From a virus: DNA of 26,870 nucleotides. Shown here one piece after another: positions 1 to 6,857 of the stretch (the first letter of the stretch is position 1; each line of letters begins with the position of its first letter). The stretch is from positions 1 through 26,870 of the IMG/VR virus record IMGVR_UViG_3300044835_000047, one strand, 5' to 3'. A program made the translations under genes and the position numbers. A model generated the notes under the pieces. That model had not been told where the DNA came from. It was given only the letters and a program-made list of their open reading frames with translations, and did no database searches.

Positions 1-110
1 TCAGAATTTCTGAGGAGCACATCCTTGAATTCCTGCAAGGCGTTGAATCCATTCCTCTACCAGCCGCTATTGCCGCAACCAGACCAAAACTGAAACACAT
101 ACGCCTATAA
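1..110 (+). CDS. 3' end of an unrecognised ORF (partial at window edge)
   Basis: Frame 3 is open from the window edge to a TAA and gives about 35 residues, beginning RISEEHILEFLQG and ending ATRPKLKHIRL. The mix of acidic and hydrophobic residues followed by a basic tail looks like the C-terminus of a small soluble protein, possibly nucleic-acid binding, but I recognise no family. Its last bases overlap the stop of the convergent broken HNH gene by 6 nt. It lies on the same strand as the recombinase fragment further right, so the two may once have belonged to the same plus-strand unit. The true start is outside the window. Confidence 0.4.
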   Translation, partial: RISEEHILEFLQGVESIPLPAAIAATRPKLKHIRL

Positions 111-620
111 TAAGGCCCACCGCGTTCCTTTTTGCACCTGACACACAATCTGCGGAGACACATTAAGCATTTTGGCGATTTCCTTGCCCTTCATCTTCCC
201 ACGCAAATCTCGAATTAGTTGGGCTTTCTCTGGGTTCAATTTTGAATTCCAGTGGTCAGCCCCTTTCTTTTGTAGCCCTGTATCGTAAGCGTGTTGGCGT
301 TGCTCGCTATCGGTAACATAAGCTAGATTGTCAATAAAATTATTTGTCTTGACGCCATCTTTATGATTTACTTCCTTGCCGGGTGGGCATGGCCCTATAA
401 ACGCCTCGGCAACAAGCCGATGAATCAGTTTGTCTTTGTTGCCCGCAACGTCGTATAGCCTGACCGCTCTATAGCCATAATGCGTTATCGATCCTTTTAG
501 AATCCTCTCGTTATCACTAGGGCCACCTCTGTATCCCCATTTCCTACTGCTTTTTATTCGCCCTTCACTCGATACCGCTTAACTTTCATACCCTTGAATG
601 GGCTTCCATATCTCAACCAT
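105..620 (-). pseudogene. NUMOD4/HNH endonuclease gene broken by an in-frame stop at codon 14
   Basis: A 172-codon frame opens with ATG behind a GGAGG ribosome site nine bases upstream. It begins MVEIWKPIQGYES, then meets TAA (579-581), then continues in the same frame with AVSSEGRIKSSRKWG. WKPI-GYE...VS..GR(I/V)KS is the N-terminal NUMOD4 motif of phage HNH homing-type endonucleases. Downstream the HNH core is intact (KLIHRLVAEAFIG, then VNHKDGVKTNNFIDNL), followed by a helix-turn-helix-like tail (KGKEIAKMLNVSPQIVCQV). The family normally has an aromatic residue at the stop position, so a TAC or TAT to TAA change is the simplest history. No in-frame ATG restart precedes the HNH core. The frame is otherwise uninterrupted, so the break looks recent. 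Confidence 0.85.
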
Positions 621-646
621 ACCTAATACCTCCATGTGGTGTCGGT

Positions 647-886
647 ATGAGTATGCATATTAATATGCGAAGTGTCAACCGATTCCACAGGATTTCCCAA
701 AAGACCGGCAAGAAGATGTTTTGCTATGCGGCGAGACATGGTTTTGCGACAAGGAAGTTGGTTCAGGGGCATGATTGTTTAACCGTCGCAACATTACTCG
801 GCCACGCTGATGGATCAATGTTGGCCAAGGTCTACCAGCATCTTGATAAGAATGGAGAATTCCTCAAGAAAGCACTAAGAGAGTAA
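647..886 (+). pseudogene. C-terminal fragment of a tyrosine recombinase (integrase)
   Basis: The 79 residues carry the end of a phage-integrase catalytic domain: YAARH with Arg30, LLGH with His53, and the nucleophile in KVYQHL (Tyr63). The N-terminal arm-binding domain, the core-binding domain and the first catalytic Arg are missing; families of this type are about 300-400 aa. It aligns without gaps from the RH motif to the end with the intact integrase at 4106-5125 (shared LTV..L.GH and YQHL.KN..FL..AL), so it belongs to the same subfamily. It runs in the opposite orientation and starts just beyond the broken HNH gene. It is most simply a remnant of an older or partner element's integrase. 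Expression as a separate small protein is possible but there is no clear ribosome site. Confidence 0.8.
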
Positions 887-902
887 CCATTCAGCGAATC
901 AG

Positions 903-1115
903 TCATCTTGCCTTCCTTATCTCTGTCGTGATGTCACGCATTTCCGGGTAATCCTTACGATCCTGTGCCAATCGGTAGCGAGCAATGTTCATGGCGCTTT
1001 CTTCGGATTCAGCCAGCACATCGTAGCCAGATTCGGCCTGCAAAGTGTATTTGATTACCACTTCGTATTTTTTAACAGGTTTCTGTGTGCCGTAGCTCGT
1101 ATCTGGTAAAGTCAT
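903..1115 (-). CDS. Small phage protein, DpnD/PcfM-like pattern
   Basis: This 70-aa protein contains KKYEVVIKYTLQAESGYDVLAESEESAMNIARY. A beta strand, a turn and an A.SEE.A...A helix resemble the small DpnD/PcfM-type domain of mobile elements, but the match is from memory and weak. It is the last gene of the leftward early operon and its ATG overlaps the preceding stop (ATGA), which implies translational coupling. It converges on the recombinase fragment, with 16 bases between the two stops. Its function is unknown. Confidence 0.6.
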   Translation of the reverse strand: MTLPDTSYGTQKPVKKYEVVIKYTLQAESGYDVLAESEESAMNIARYRLAQDRKDYPEMRDITTEIRKAR

Positions 1116-1321
1116 TGCATTTTCCTTCTCAGAAAATCGATTCGTCCCTGCACAATATAGCGAACATCGGTCTGACTTTTTGGCACTTCCCTCTTGAATG
1201 CTTCGAGCATCGAGATAACCATTTCAGCTTCTTTCATTGGCATGTAAAAGTATGCCTTATGCCATCCACTCTCCTCGCCAACGGGCGGGTTGTTGTGACC
1301 GATCATGTTCGTGTCCGTCAT
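1112..1321 (-). CDS. Small phage protein with GHNNPP motif
   Basis: This 69-aa protein begins MTDTNMIGHNNPPVGEES. An IGHNxPP-type N-terminus is a recurrent feature of small early phage proteins of unknown role. The rest (HKAYFYMPMKEAEMVISMLEAF, then a basic VRYIVQGRIDFLRRKMQ end) predicts mostly helix. Both ends overlap neighbouring genes by ATGA, so it is embedded in a translationally coupled run. There is no evidence for enzymatic activity. Confidence 0.75.
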   Translation of the reverse strand: MTDTNMIGHNNPPVGEESGWHKAYFYMPMKEAEMVISMLEAFKREVPKSQTDVRYIVQGRIDFLRRKMQ

Positions 1322-1653
1322 AGTGGATACTTGCTCCTGTCGAAGTCGGTGAACTTGATCTGGGCGATTGGCTTGTCCAGTGTGCCGAACAACCGCAGGA
1401 TGTTGGCCTGCGTTGTGCTGCCAAAGCTGCGAGCGTCACGCTTATGGAATTCAGCAACAACCGCCAATATGCGGTGCGCTTTGCCATAGCCTTTCGACAG
1501 GAGGGCCTTGCGACCCACCCGGCATGTCTCCTCGTTCCAGCGAGGGCCAAATAGCCGTAGCTCGTCGGTCTTATCGCCGTTGCGGAAGGCGTACCAAAAC
1601 TCCGCATTCAGCGGAACAAACAGCGGCTTCTCATCTATCAGATCGTTGGTCAT
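1318..1653 (-). CDS. ASCH/PUA-like domain protein
   Basis: This 111-aa protein contains PLFVPLNAEFWYAF, NGDKTDELRLFGPRWN and SKGYGKAHRILAVVAEF. That pattern (a small barrel with a K-T-x-E/D-x-R segment and a GYG loop) resembles the ASCH/PUA-like proteins encoded in many phage early regions. Such folds bind modified nucleic acids or nucleotides, but the role in this subfamily is not established. The gene overlaps both neighbours by ATGA. The identification comes from recalled family sequence, so the domain name is moderately certain and the function unknown. Confidence 0.6.
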   Translation of the reverse strand: MTNDLIDEKPLFVPLNAEFWYAFRNGDKTDELRLFGPRWNEETCRVGRKALLSKGYGKAHRILAVVAEFHKRDARSFGSTTQANILRLFGTLDKPIAQIKFTDFDRSKYPL

Positions 1654-1907
1654 ATCGCATTTCCGCTTTTTGTTGAGAATTTGATAGGAGCGTGGCCATC
1701 CGCCTTTCCGTTATTGCAGTACCAGCAAGCGGAAGTGATGTTATGATCTTGAGTCTGGCCGCCGTCTGCTCGTGGCCGAATATGATCGACCGTGAGCGTA
1801 TTCCGCTGTCCGTGCTTCATAGACAACGCGATTCCGCAGTAGGCACAGAAGCAGTGTCCTTTCCTCCAGAGCTTTTCCCTCGCATTCTTGTTTCGGCTCC
1901 CTGTCAT
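1650..1907 (-). CDS. HNH endonuclease, small
   Basis: This 85-aa protein is a minimal HNH nuclease. Cys21-x2-Cys24 and Cys61-x2-Cys64 would hold the structural zinc. The motif TVDHIRPRADGG supplies the Asp41-His42 pair, and Asn56 completes the HNH signature. The C-terminus is short, with no extra DNA-recognition domain. In phages such proteins are either packaging-associated nicking enzymes, usually beside the terminase, or free-standing homing or defence nucleases. Here it sits in the early operon, not near terminase, which favours the latter. A GGAG ribosome site precedes the ATG and its stop overlaps the next start. Confidence 0.85.
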   Translation of the reverse strand: MTGSRNKNAREKLWRKGHCFCAYCGIALSMKHGQRNTLTVDHIRPRADGGQTQDHNITSACWYCNNGKADGHAPIKFSTKSGNAI

Positions 1908-1914
1908 ACTCCAA

Positions 1915-2085
1915 TTATCCCTTTGCAGCGTTTTGTTCCATTAACGCGCGGACTGTCCCTTTTGCTCGTATGGCCCGATTGATTGCCGCTGAAAGCTCTG
2001 GGGTGTCCGTTTCCTCGTACACGCAAGAAGCTTTCAGCAGAGCATCAATTGCCGCGTAGACTCCAGAAAGCAGTTCATTTTGCAT
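1915..2085 (-). CDS. Small hypothetical protein (56 aa)
   Basis: An ATG with an AGGGA ribosome site upstream opens a 56-codon frame beginning MQNELLSGVYAAIDALLKAS and ending MEQNAAKG. It looks like a two-helix protein with an acidic centre (CVYEETDTPE). I recognise no family. It fits exactly between the HNH gene (7 bases away) and the next upstream gene (5 bases away), which supports it as a real operon member. Confidence 0.65.
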   Translation of the reverse strand: MQNELLSGVYAAIDALLKASCVYEETDTPELSAAINRAIRAKGTVRALMEQNAAKG

Positions 2086-2090
2086 TTGTA

Positions 2091-2255
2091 TTAATCCCTA
2101 TCACTCGCGTTAATAGCCTCTAGCTCGTTAGCGGCCTGAACCACCATTTGCACCAGCATCATGGTTTCAGTTTTATTGCTTCCCTCGAATCCATCGGCCA
2201 ATGCCTTAAGGACAATTGCGGCTTTCTTGAGCCCAAGCAGTTCAATTCTTGTCAT
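2091..2255 (-). CDS. Small hypothetical protein (54 aa)
   Basis: The chosen start gives MTRIELLGLKKAAIVLKALA and the end is ELEAINASDRD. The frame is open further upstream, but that part lies inside the better-supported 101-aa gene in another frame. The internal ATG has a short, operon-like 14-base overlap with that gene's end. The protein predicts two amphipathic helices (MMLVQMVVQAANELEA). Function is unknown. Confidence 0.55.
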   Translation of the reverse strand: MTRIELLGLKKAAIVLKALADGFEGSNKTETMMLVQMVVQAANELEAINASDRD

Positions 2256-2547
2256 CTGATTCCCTCGATGGTTGGTCTTCTTCCAGAAAACGTGCGGGTA
2301 GCTGCGGATTCCCGGCCTCCCAGCTAGCTTCGTAAGCCTCAAACTCCTCAATCGTCCACGGTTCAGCGTCAATAGCCTCTGGTGTGAAAGCTTGGTAGTC
2401 AGGCCCGAATCGACCACTACCAGGCTTCCAGCTTGGTTGGGCCTTCCGGGCAAGCTCATAAACATCGCAACGCCGAATGGGAATCCCGCCATATGAAATG
2501 ACCTCATTGTAAAAGCGATCAACGCAATTCATTTTCTTCTTCGCCAT
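2242..2547 (-). CDS. Acidic hypothetical phage protein (101 aa)
   Basis: The protein starts MAKKKMNCVDRFYNEVISYG and becomes acidic (EAIDAEPWTIEEFEAYEAS), ending in a charged tail (SRESDDKN). It looks like a soluble small early phage protein with no known domain. It is preceded by an AGGGATAACGGT stretch that recurs before several genes of this operon and carries the ribosome-binding AGGGA. Anti-host or accessory function is possible but unsupported. Confidence 0.65.
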   Translation of the reverse strand: MAKKKMNCVDRFYNEVISYGGIPIRRCDVYELARKAQPSWKPGSGRFGPDYQAFTPEAIDAEPWTIEEFEAYEASWEAGNPQLPARFLEEDQPSRESDDKN

Positions 2548-2575
2548 AAACCGTTATCCCTACATTTACTACAAG

Positions 2576-2917
2576 CTACTTCAACGCGGCGACGATTGCC
2601 TTGAACAACTTATCTTTCTTCTGCTGCTCTACCGGCAATTCATTGAACGGCACAAAGCAAGGATGCGTTTTCTCCTCGGCGTCTTTTACTGGTCCGTATA
2701 TCCAACCTTCCGCCTCTTTGACCTTGAGCCACGAATCATGGTTGGCACTCGGCGGTGCATCAGGGTTCTCAAGGCAGAACTCGACGCCAGCCATGGCACT
2801 GTTCTTCTGCCAATCCGGAGCCTCCGCCCATGAGTTTTGGCTGTGATCGCCTATGGTAGTGCAATAAGCGCGGTTAGCTTCGTGGCAGACTATTGCGATT
2901 GATGTTTTATGAGCCAT
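2576..2917 (-). CDS. RyR-domain protein
   Basis: This 113-aa protein carries the compact RyR domain seen in phages and bacteria. Visible landmarks are EANRAYCTTIGDHSQNSW, APDWQKNSAMAGVEF, HDSWLKVKEAEGWIYGPVKD and THPCFVPFNELP. The aromatic-rich core (W, W, GW-YGP) is typical. RyR domains are named after the ryanodine receptor repeat; in prokaryotes they are proposed to bind nucleotide or modified-base ligands and often travel with conflict systems, but no biochemical role is proven for this phage form. The length matches a stand-alone single domain. Confidence 0.85.
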   Translation of the reverse strand: MAHKTSIAIVCHEANRAYCTTIGDHSQNSWAEAPDWQKNSAMAGVEFCLENPDAPPSANHDSWLKVKEAEGWIYGPVKDAEEKTHPCFVPFNELPVEQQKKDKLFKAIVAALK

Positions 2918-2953
2918 TGTCTTTTTCCTTTAGTTCTTAAGTGTTCTGTACCG

Positions 2954-3397
2954 TTAAATCGTTGCCGTTAGTTCCCATCGCAGTTTTGGCTGCGTCGGAT
3001 GTTTGTCCACTCGCGGGCGAGAAGGAACATCCCAACTGCCACCCCCACGTTTGCCTATTAGTCGCCATCCAGAGGCTCTTAAACTCGCACCTCCTTCATC
3101 CGGAAGGGTGTACGTCCCTATTCGGTTGTAGCCAAGGGCGAACGCCGCCCGAGCAGCTGCGCCGTAGAGGAACGAACAGGCGTTGCGAGTACCATCTGTG
3201 CAAAGACGGGTGACCTCCAGCGTTCTTCCGTCTTGTAGCATCCGGGAAACCGGCCTGCCGATTATCGCCACGCCGACCAGTTCCCCCAGCCTTTCAGCTC
3301 CCAAACTAAACTTGTGGCCGCGCACAGGCGGGTGATGCCGATGCAGCCGCTGCACAAACTCATTCGCCTCCTGTAGAGTGATAGGCACAACTTCCAT
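2954..3397 (-). CDS. XF1762-like family protein
   Basis: The protein matches a small phage/prophage family named from Xylella XF1762. Landmarks are ITLQEANEFVQRLHRHHPPV, GHKFSLGAE, LVGVAIIGRPVSRML, TLEVTRLCTDGTRNACSFL, and GGASLRASGW near the end. The EVTRL and GASLR segments resemble parts of a GNAT acetyltransferase fold, but substrate and activity are unknown. I chose ATG at 3397 (MEVVPITL), which has AGG eight bases upstream. A TTG 18 bases earlier is an alternative start, and an overlapping five-codon ATG..TAA mini-frame precedes both. Confidence 0.8.
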   Translation of the reverse strand: MEVVPITLQEANEFVQRLHRHHPPVRGHKFSLGAERLGELVGVAIIGRPVSRMLQDGRTLEVTRLCTDGTRNACSFLYGAAARAAFALGYNRIGTYTLPDEGGASLRASGWRLIGKRGGGSWDVPSRPRVDKHPTQPKLRWELTATI

Positions 3398-3429
3398 TCT
3401 ATTAACCTTGACCAACCATACCGTTATCC

Positions 3430-3690
3430 CTATGCCGCCGATGCCTTGTCATGGGCCTCGCGGGCAATTGCGAGCCATCCCTTCAGCTTCGTCGTGTCGT
3501 AAATGTCACTCGCTCTGAAGCCTTTCACATTGCAGAATGTCGCGTAAGCCTCGGCGACTGCCATTGTAGTTTCCAAAGCCCTCATCAATTCGTGCGCCAG
3601 CAATGCGGCCTCCACCAGCGGGAATGAATCCAGTCCTTGACCTTCGGCTTCGTGATATTCCTGTACTCGTTCTTTGCTCATCAGTGCCAT
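3430..3690 (-). CDS. Hypothetical helical protein (86 aa)
   Basis: The sequence (MALMSKERVQEYHEAEGQG, then EAALLAHELMRALETTMAVAEAYATF) predicts a helical bundle. I recognise no family. It is the second gene of the operon behind the XRE regulator and has a GGA site before its ATG. An internal ATG four codons in is an alternative start. Confidence 0.6.
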   Translation of the reverse strand: MALMSKERVQEYHEAEGQGLDSFPLVEAALLAHELMRALETTMAVAEAYATFCNVKGFRASDIYDTTKLKGWLAIAREAHDKASAA

Positions 3691-3712
3691 TTACAATACT
3701 TTCCTGTTATCC

Positions 3713-3961
3713 CTATTCTTTCACCATTGTCGGTTTCCGCATTGGCGTTATAGACAGCTTCACCTTTCCGCCAGCCAGATTACCAATCTCACACCCCAAA
3801 GCGGCTGCTATTGCTAACGCCTTTTCGAGCGATACACTTCGTTTACCACTCTCAATCTCGCACAGATGGGAGCTGCTGCTATCGATCATAGTAGCCAACT
3901 CATTCTGAGTCAGATTGCGCAATTTGCGATATGCTTTTAGATTGCTGCCGAAATGTTTCAT
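3713..3961 (-). CDS. XRE-family HTH transcriptional regulator
   Basis: This 82-aa protein is essentially one Cro/C1-type helix-turn-helix: MKHFGSNLKAYRKLRNLTQNELA, then SSSSHLCEIESGKRSVSLEKALAIAAALG, with recognition residues around 27-38. The C-terminal part (AGGKVKLSITPMRK) is too short for a cleavage or dimerisation domain like that of lambda CI, so it resembles Cro, small immunity repressors or restriction-modification controller proteins. It is the first gene of the leftward early operon and has its own consensus-like promoter containing an inverted repeat, so autoregulation is likely. Whether it represses or activates the operon cannot be told from sequence. Confidence 0.88.
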   Translation of the reverse strand: MKHFGSNLKAYRKLRNLTQNELATMIDSSSSHLCEIESGKRSVSLEKALAIAAALGCEIGNLAGGKVKLSITPMRKPTMVKE

Positions 3962-3990
3962 TCAAATCCCATTCGCTGTTAGTGAGATTA

Positions 3991-4019
3991 TTGATAGCGC
4001 AGTAAATTCGCTATGTCAA
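3991..4019 (-). promoter_or_regulatory. Promoter with operator-like dyad for the XRE early operon
   Basis: On the minus strand a perfect TTGACA (4014-4019) is followed after 17 bases by TATCAA (3991-3996), 30 bases before the XRE start codon. A dyad ATAGCG-N9-CGCTAT (3994-4014) fills the spacer and touches both hexamers, the position expected for an operator of the adjacent small XRE protein. No other copy was noticed in the window. Confidence 0.75.
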
Positions 4020-4049
4020 CAGATTGTTTTGCATGTATGGAAACAATAA

Positions 4050-4080
4050 AGCCCCGCCAGCGTATTAACGCGGCGGGGCT
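4050..4080 (-). terminator. Rho-independent terminator of the integrase gene
   Basis: A 9-bp perfect stem (AGCCCCGCC with GGCGGGGCT) encloses a short loop with an additional GCG/CGC pairing. On the minus strand it is followed by TTTATTGTTT. It lies 25 bases beyond the integrase stop and separates integrase transcription from the XRE operon promoter. Confidence 0.85.
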
Positions 4081-4105
4081 ATGTGTTTCGGTGGGTTCCG
4101 GTCGA

Positions 4106-5125
4106 TCAGCCGTTTAACGCTCCGCTGAGGAACGCAGCGTTCTTCTGCAGGTGCTGGTAATGCTTCATTACCATCGCGGGCGACGTGTGCCCCATGAGCA
4201 GGCTCACAGTGAGGATGTCCTTGCCTTCCAACAGCAGCCGCTGACAGAAGGAATGCCGGATGTGGTAGAGGCAAAGCTTCCTGCCGAGAGCCTTCTTCTT
4301 CCTCAGAAATCGCCGGTTCACCGTGTCCTTGGTCCACACCTCACCGTCCGCATTCCGGAGAAGCGGGCCTTCCGGGTTCGCTGCCATCAGCCTGGTCGTG
4401 ATCTCCATTGCCCGGTCGGAGAGGTAGACGTTGCGTGCCCGCTTCTTCCCCTTCGATTCTTTGATTTTGAAAACCCACCGCTTGTTGGCGGCGTCAACGT
4501 GCCGGGCCTCGACGGTGAAAAGCTCGTTCGGCCTCGCGCCGGTGTCCCACGCGGCAATCAGGAGGTCGCGGAAATCCTGATCGGGGAATCGGCCTAGCAG
4601 GTCTTCAAACTCGGCGGGGGTGATGACCAACTCGCGGCTCTCGGGGGAGGGCTTCTGAACTTTGGGCAGGGGAGTGCGGTCGATGAGGCCCTGATCGACG
4701 GCCCAATTCATCCCCCGCTGGATCGAGCGGGCGAATCCGTTCTTGGTGCTCGCCGACCATGTGGTGCGTGCATCCATGACGCGGGTGACGTGGAACGGCT
4801 TCAGCTCGGCGATGCTGAGCGTGGCCGGAATGGCGGTGGCGAAATTCTGGACGTGATCGCGATGCCAGCGGTAGGTCTTCGGGGCTTGGTTGGCCTGCGT
4901 CCATTCGAGGAAGGAATCGAGGATGGTGACCACGAGGGCACTAGGGCCGCTGGGCACGGCCTTGACTCGCTCCTCCGGGGGCTTGGCCATCAGCTCGTGC
5001 CAGAGCCGCCAAGCTTCGTCCTTATCGGGGGAAAGCCTGACCTGCTTTCCGCCATCATGAACATACCAGCAACTGCAAAATTCCCGCCAGAATGGCTCGC
5101 GACTTTGCTTCTTGGGGCGTCCCAC
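4106..5125 (-). CDS. int: Tyrosine recombinase (phage/element integrase)
   Basis: This 339-aa protein has full integrase length and should catalyse site-specific integration and excision. The N-terminus (about 1-60) is basic. Residues about 65-150 form the core-binding SAM-like domain (SFLEWTQAN, then STKNGFARSIQRGMNWA), and 165-335 the catalytic domain. Catalytic residues visible are Arg198 in TGARPNE, a lysine in IKESKGKK, Arg290 in YHIRHSF, His313 in LLMGH and the nucleophile Tyr323 in KHYQHL. The usual first His of HxxR is Tyr287, a substitution also present in the fragment at 647-886. Wording such as AWDTGARP and SPAMVMKHYQHL recalls Planctomycetes-type integrases (from memory). The gene is visibly GC-richer than the virion genes. 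Its 5' end abuts the putative attP and a terminator closes its 3' end. Confidence 0.95.
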   Translation of the reverse strand: MGRPKKQSREPFWREFCSCWYVHDGGKQVRLSPDKDEAWRLWHELMAKPPEERVKAVPSGPSALVVTILDSFLEWTQANQAPKTYRWHRDHVQNFATAIPATLSIAELKPFHVTRVMDARTTWSASTKNGFARSIQRGMNWAVDQGLIDRTPLPKVQKPSPESRELVITPAEFEDLLGRFPDQDFRDLLIAAWDTGARPNELFTVEARHVDAANKRWVFKIKESKGKKRARNVYLSDRAMEITTRLMAANPEGPLLRNADGEVWTKDTVNRRFLRKKKALGRKLCLYHIRHSFCQRLLLEGKDILTVSLLMGHTSPAMVMKHYQHLQKNAAFLSGALNG

Positions 5126-5156
5126 GGCTGTCTTCCCCCTGGGTTTCGGTGCAGCA

Positions 5157-5410
<254 letters not shown>

Positions 5411-5438
5411 CTCCCCATGCCGCCCGTTCCGATGGATT

Positions 5439-5936
5439 CTAGCCGAATGCCTCGATCAAGTCAGCCAAGCCCGACTGGCCGTACTTGCTGACCAGCCCAC
5501 CAAGGCTACCAACCAACTCCTGCAACTCTTCGGCCCCGCCAGCTTTCTCAATCAATCCTTTGAGCGTCTTGATGTCCTCCCCGAAACCGGGCGGGATGAC
5601 GGCGGATTGACCGCCTGATTGCGTGCGTGATTGACGTGGCTGGATTTCGCCACCTGCCTTCCGCTCTCGTGCCCGTTGCTGGGCAACGTAACTCGACCAC
5701 ATGGGCTTGGGCAGGTCAACGCCGAACCGTGACTTGAGGAAGGCGACGCCATCCGTGGGATTGTCGATCCCCTGTGCCATCGCGATTCGAACCATCTCAG
5801 CTTTGCTGGATGGTTGATCGACCTCCTGAGCTGCGTTGGCAATGCTCTGCTCTGGGGTCAAGAAATCGGGGTCTGCATCATCCTGGGGAATCTCGGTTGG
5901 CTGCTCGGGATTTCTAGCCGTCCTAACGCGGGCCAT
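5439..5936 (-). CDS. Hypothetical protein with a small winged-helix-like segment
   Basis: This 165-aa protein has a disordered acidic N-terminus (TEIPQDDADPDFLTPE). A central segment (KAEMVRIAMAQGIDNPTDGVAFLKSRFGVDL, about 45-78) has the helix-turn-helix-helix pattern seen in small putative DNA-associated proteins of some environmental bacteria. A basic linker (QQRARERKAGG) and a helical C-terminus rich in Gly and Leu (TLKGLIEKAGGAEELQELVG) follow. AGGAG precedes the ATG and a plausible promoter lies further upstream, so it may be a separate transcription unit from the methyltransferase pair. I cannot assign a function. The neighbourhood between attP and the methyltransferase operon suggests element-encoded accessory or regulatory cargo. 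Confidence 0.65.
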   Translation of the reverse strand: MARVRTARNPEQPTEIPQDDADPDFLTPEQSIANAAQEVDQPSSKAEMVRIAMAQGIDNPTDGVAFLKSRFGVDLPKPMWSSYVAQQRARERKAGGEIQPRQSRTQSGGQSAVIPPGFGEDIKTLKGLIEKAGGAEELQELVGSLGGLVSKYGQSGLADLIEAFG

Positions 5937-5975
5937 GCTATGGCTCCTGCTATGGGAAGGTAACTGTCCCTTAGC

Positions 5976-6004
5976 ATTGTAAGGTCTGGACCATGAATGC
6001 GCAA
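5976..6004 (-). promoter_or_regulatory. Possible promoter of the 165-aa gene
   Basis: On the minus strand TTGCGC (5999-6004) and TACAAT (5976-5981) are spaced by 17 bases, about 40 bases before the start codon. The -10 matches at 5 of 6 positions and the -35 is weak. The TTGC..TACAAT pattern resembles the candidate promoter before the 85-aa gene. Confidence 0.35.
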
Positions 6005-6065
6005 TAGCATGTCAAATATTATGGTCTATGACGTCGGAATTCCGAGGCGAGCAAGCCGAGCCAGA

Positions 6066-6845
6066 TTAGAATGGCCTTTTGGAGCGGAACTCATCCACAA
6101 ATTGCTCTTTGGCATACGCAAGAGTTCGATCCGCCCATTTTGTTATCTCATGCCAAGTTGATGGCAATGCGCATCTCCAGCAATTAGGATGGGCTGCGCC
6201 CTGGTTCCATCCACCCATGGCAAGATGCATTCCTTTCATAGAAAGCTCTTGAACTCCCGTCGGTTCGATTATTTCAACCAACCCGACTTCCTCGGCTGGC
6301 AATTCGATCAGATCACCCCCTTGTTCTAAGGGAGCGGCCTCCACCGATACACGATGATAGGATTCCACAAGAAGATCGGGGTCGATATGCCAATGGGGTT
6401 GCCCTGCACGCGAGCTTCGATAGTGGAGTGAATCCCATTCGGCCCTGAGAATGGCGTTCCTAGGCCTATATAAGGTTCCCCAATAGAATGTCCACGAAAG
6501 ACCTATCAGATTGAATTTTTCGTCGCCAATGGCGAGCCATTGCTCATACCAGCCAGCCCACAATGTCGGCTCTTCCGATGGCCTCTTCAGGAGGCGGAAT
6601 ACGAACACCCTTCCGCCGAGATCGCGTTCAATCCTGTCGAATGAAGCGCTCTCGGGATCTGGATCATCTTCGTCTGACTTGACAACATCAAGTTCAAATT
6701 TAATCTCGCTGCCTGAAACCGCCGTGCTCCAGCCTTTCGGGTAGTTCGGCGACCTCATCCGCAATGGCGTTTCCGCTGCCGCCCTGGCAACTGTGATGAT
6801 GTTCGCGTGCAGCGAATCTATATGGGACTTATTTACCCCGTGCAT
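6066..6845 (-). CDS. Unknown protein partnered with the N6 methyltransferase (QPHWH motif)
   Basis: This 259-aa protein starts 12 bases after the methyltransferase stop and is the second gene of that operon. Possible landmarks are an early DxEIKFELDV-like strand region (about 46-56), a central AEW followed by AGQPHWHID (147-155), MHLAMGGW (206-213) and a C-terminal helix (HEITKWADRTLAYAKEQFVDEF). The His-rich QPHWH and MHLAM segments look like conserved sites of a single globular domain. There are no membrane segments, and I cannot place it in a named nuclease or toxin family. Tight linkage suggests it works with the methyltransferase as restriction effector, specificity factor or toxin-like partner. 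That is inference only. Confidence 0.7.
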   Translation of the reverse strand: MHGVNKSHIDSLHANIITVARAAAETPLRMRSPNYPKGWSTAVSGSEIKFELDVVKSDEDDPDPESASFDRIERDLGGRVFVFRLLKRPSEEPTLWAGWYEQWLAIGDEKFNLIGLSWTFYWGTLYRPRNAILRAEWDSLHYRSSRAGQPHWHIDPDLLVESYHRVSVEAAPLEQGGDLIELPAEEVGLVEIIEPTGVQELSMKGMHLAMGGWNQGAAHPNCWRCALPSTWHEITKWADRTLAYAKEQFVDEFRSKRPF

Positions 6846-6857
6846 AGTCTTACTCGC

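Noticed and set aside
579-581. TAA reassignment or readthrough as explanation for the broken HNH gene
   Set aside because: TAA clearly ends other genes in the window (for example the recombinase fragment and the TAATG junctions), so the standard code applies.
2091-2522. A 143-aa minus-strand ORF over the 101-aa gene
   Set aside because: Its upstream part is basic and repetitive shadow sequence within the acidic 101-aa gene; only the last 54 codons with their own start are kept.
3694-3717. Resemblance to an I-SceI site on the minus strand (TAGGGATAACAGG)
   Set aside because: Only the first 13 bases match. The stretch is one copy of the AGGGATAAC ribosome-site sequence that recurs before several genes here.
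4605-4904. Long ORFs in other frames over the integrase (both strands)
   Set aside because: They are Arg/His/Pro/Gly-rich shadows of GC-rich coding sequence with no ribosome sites.
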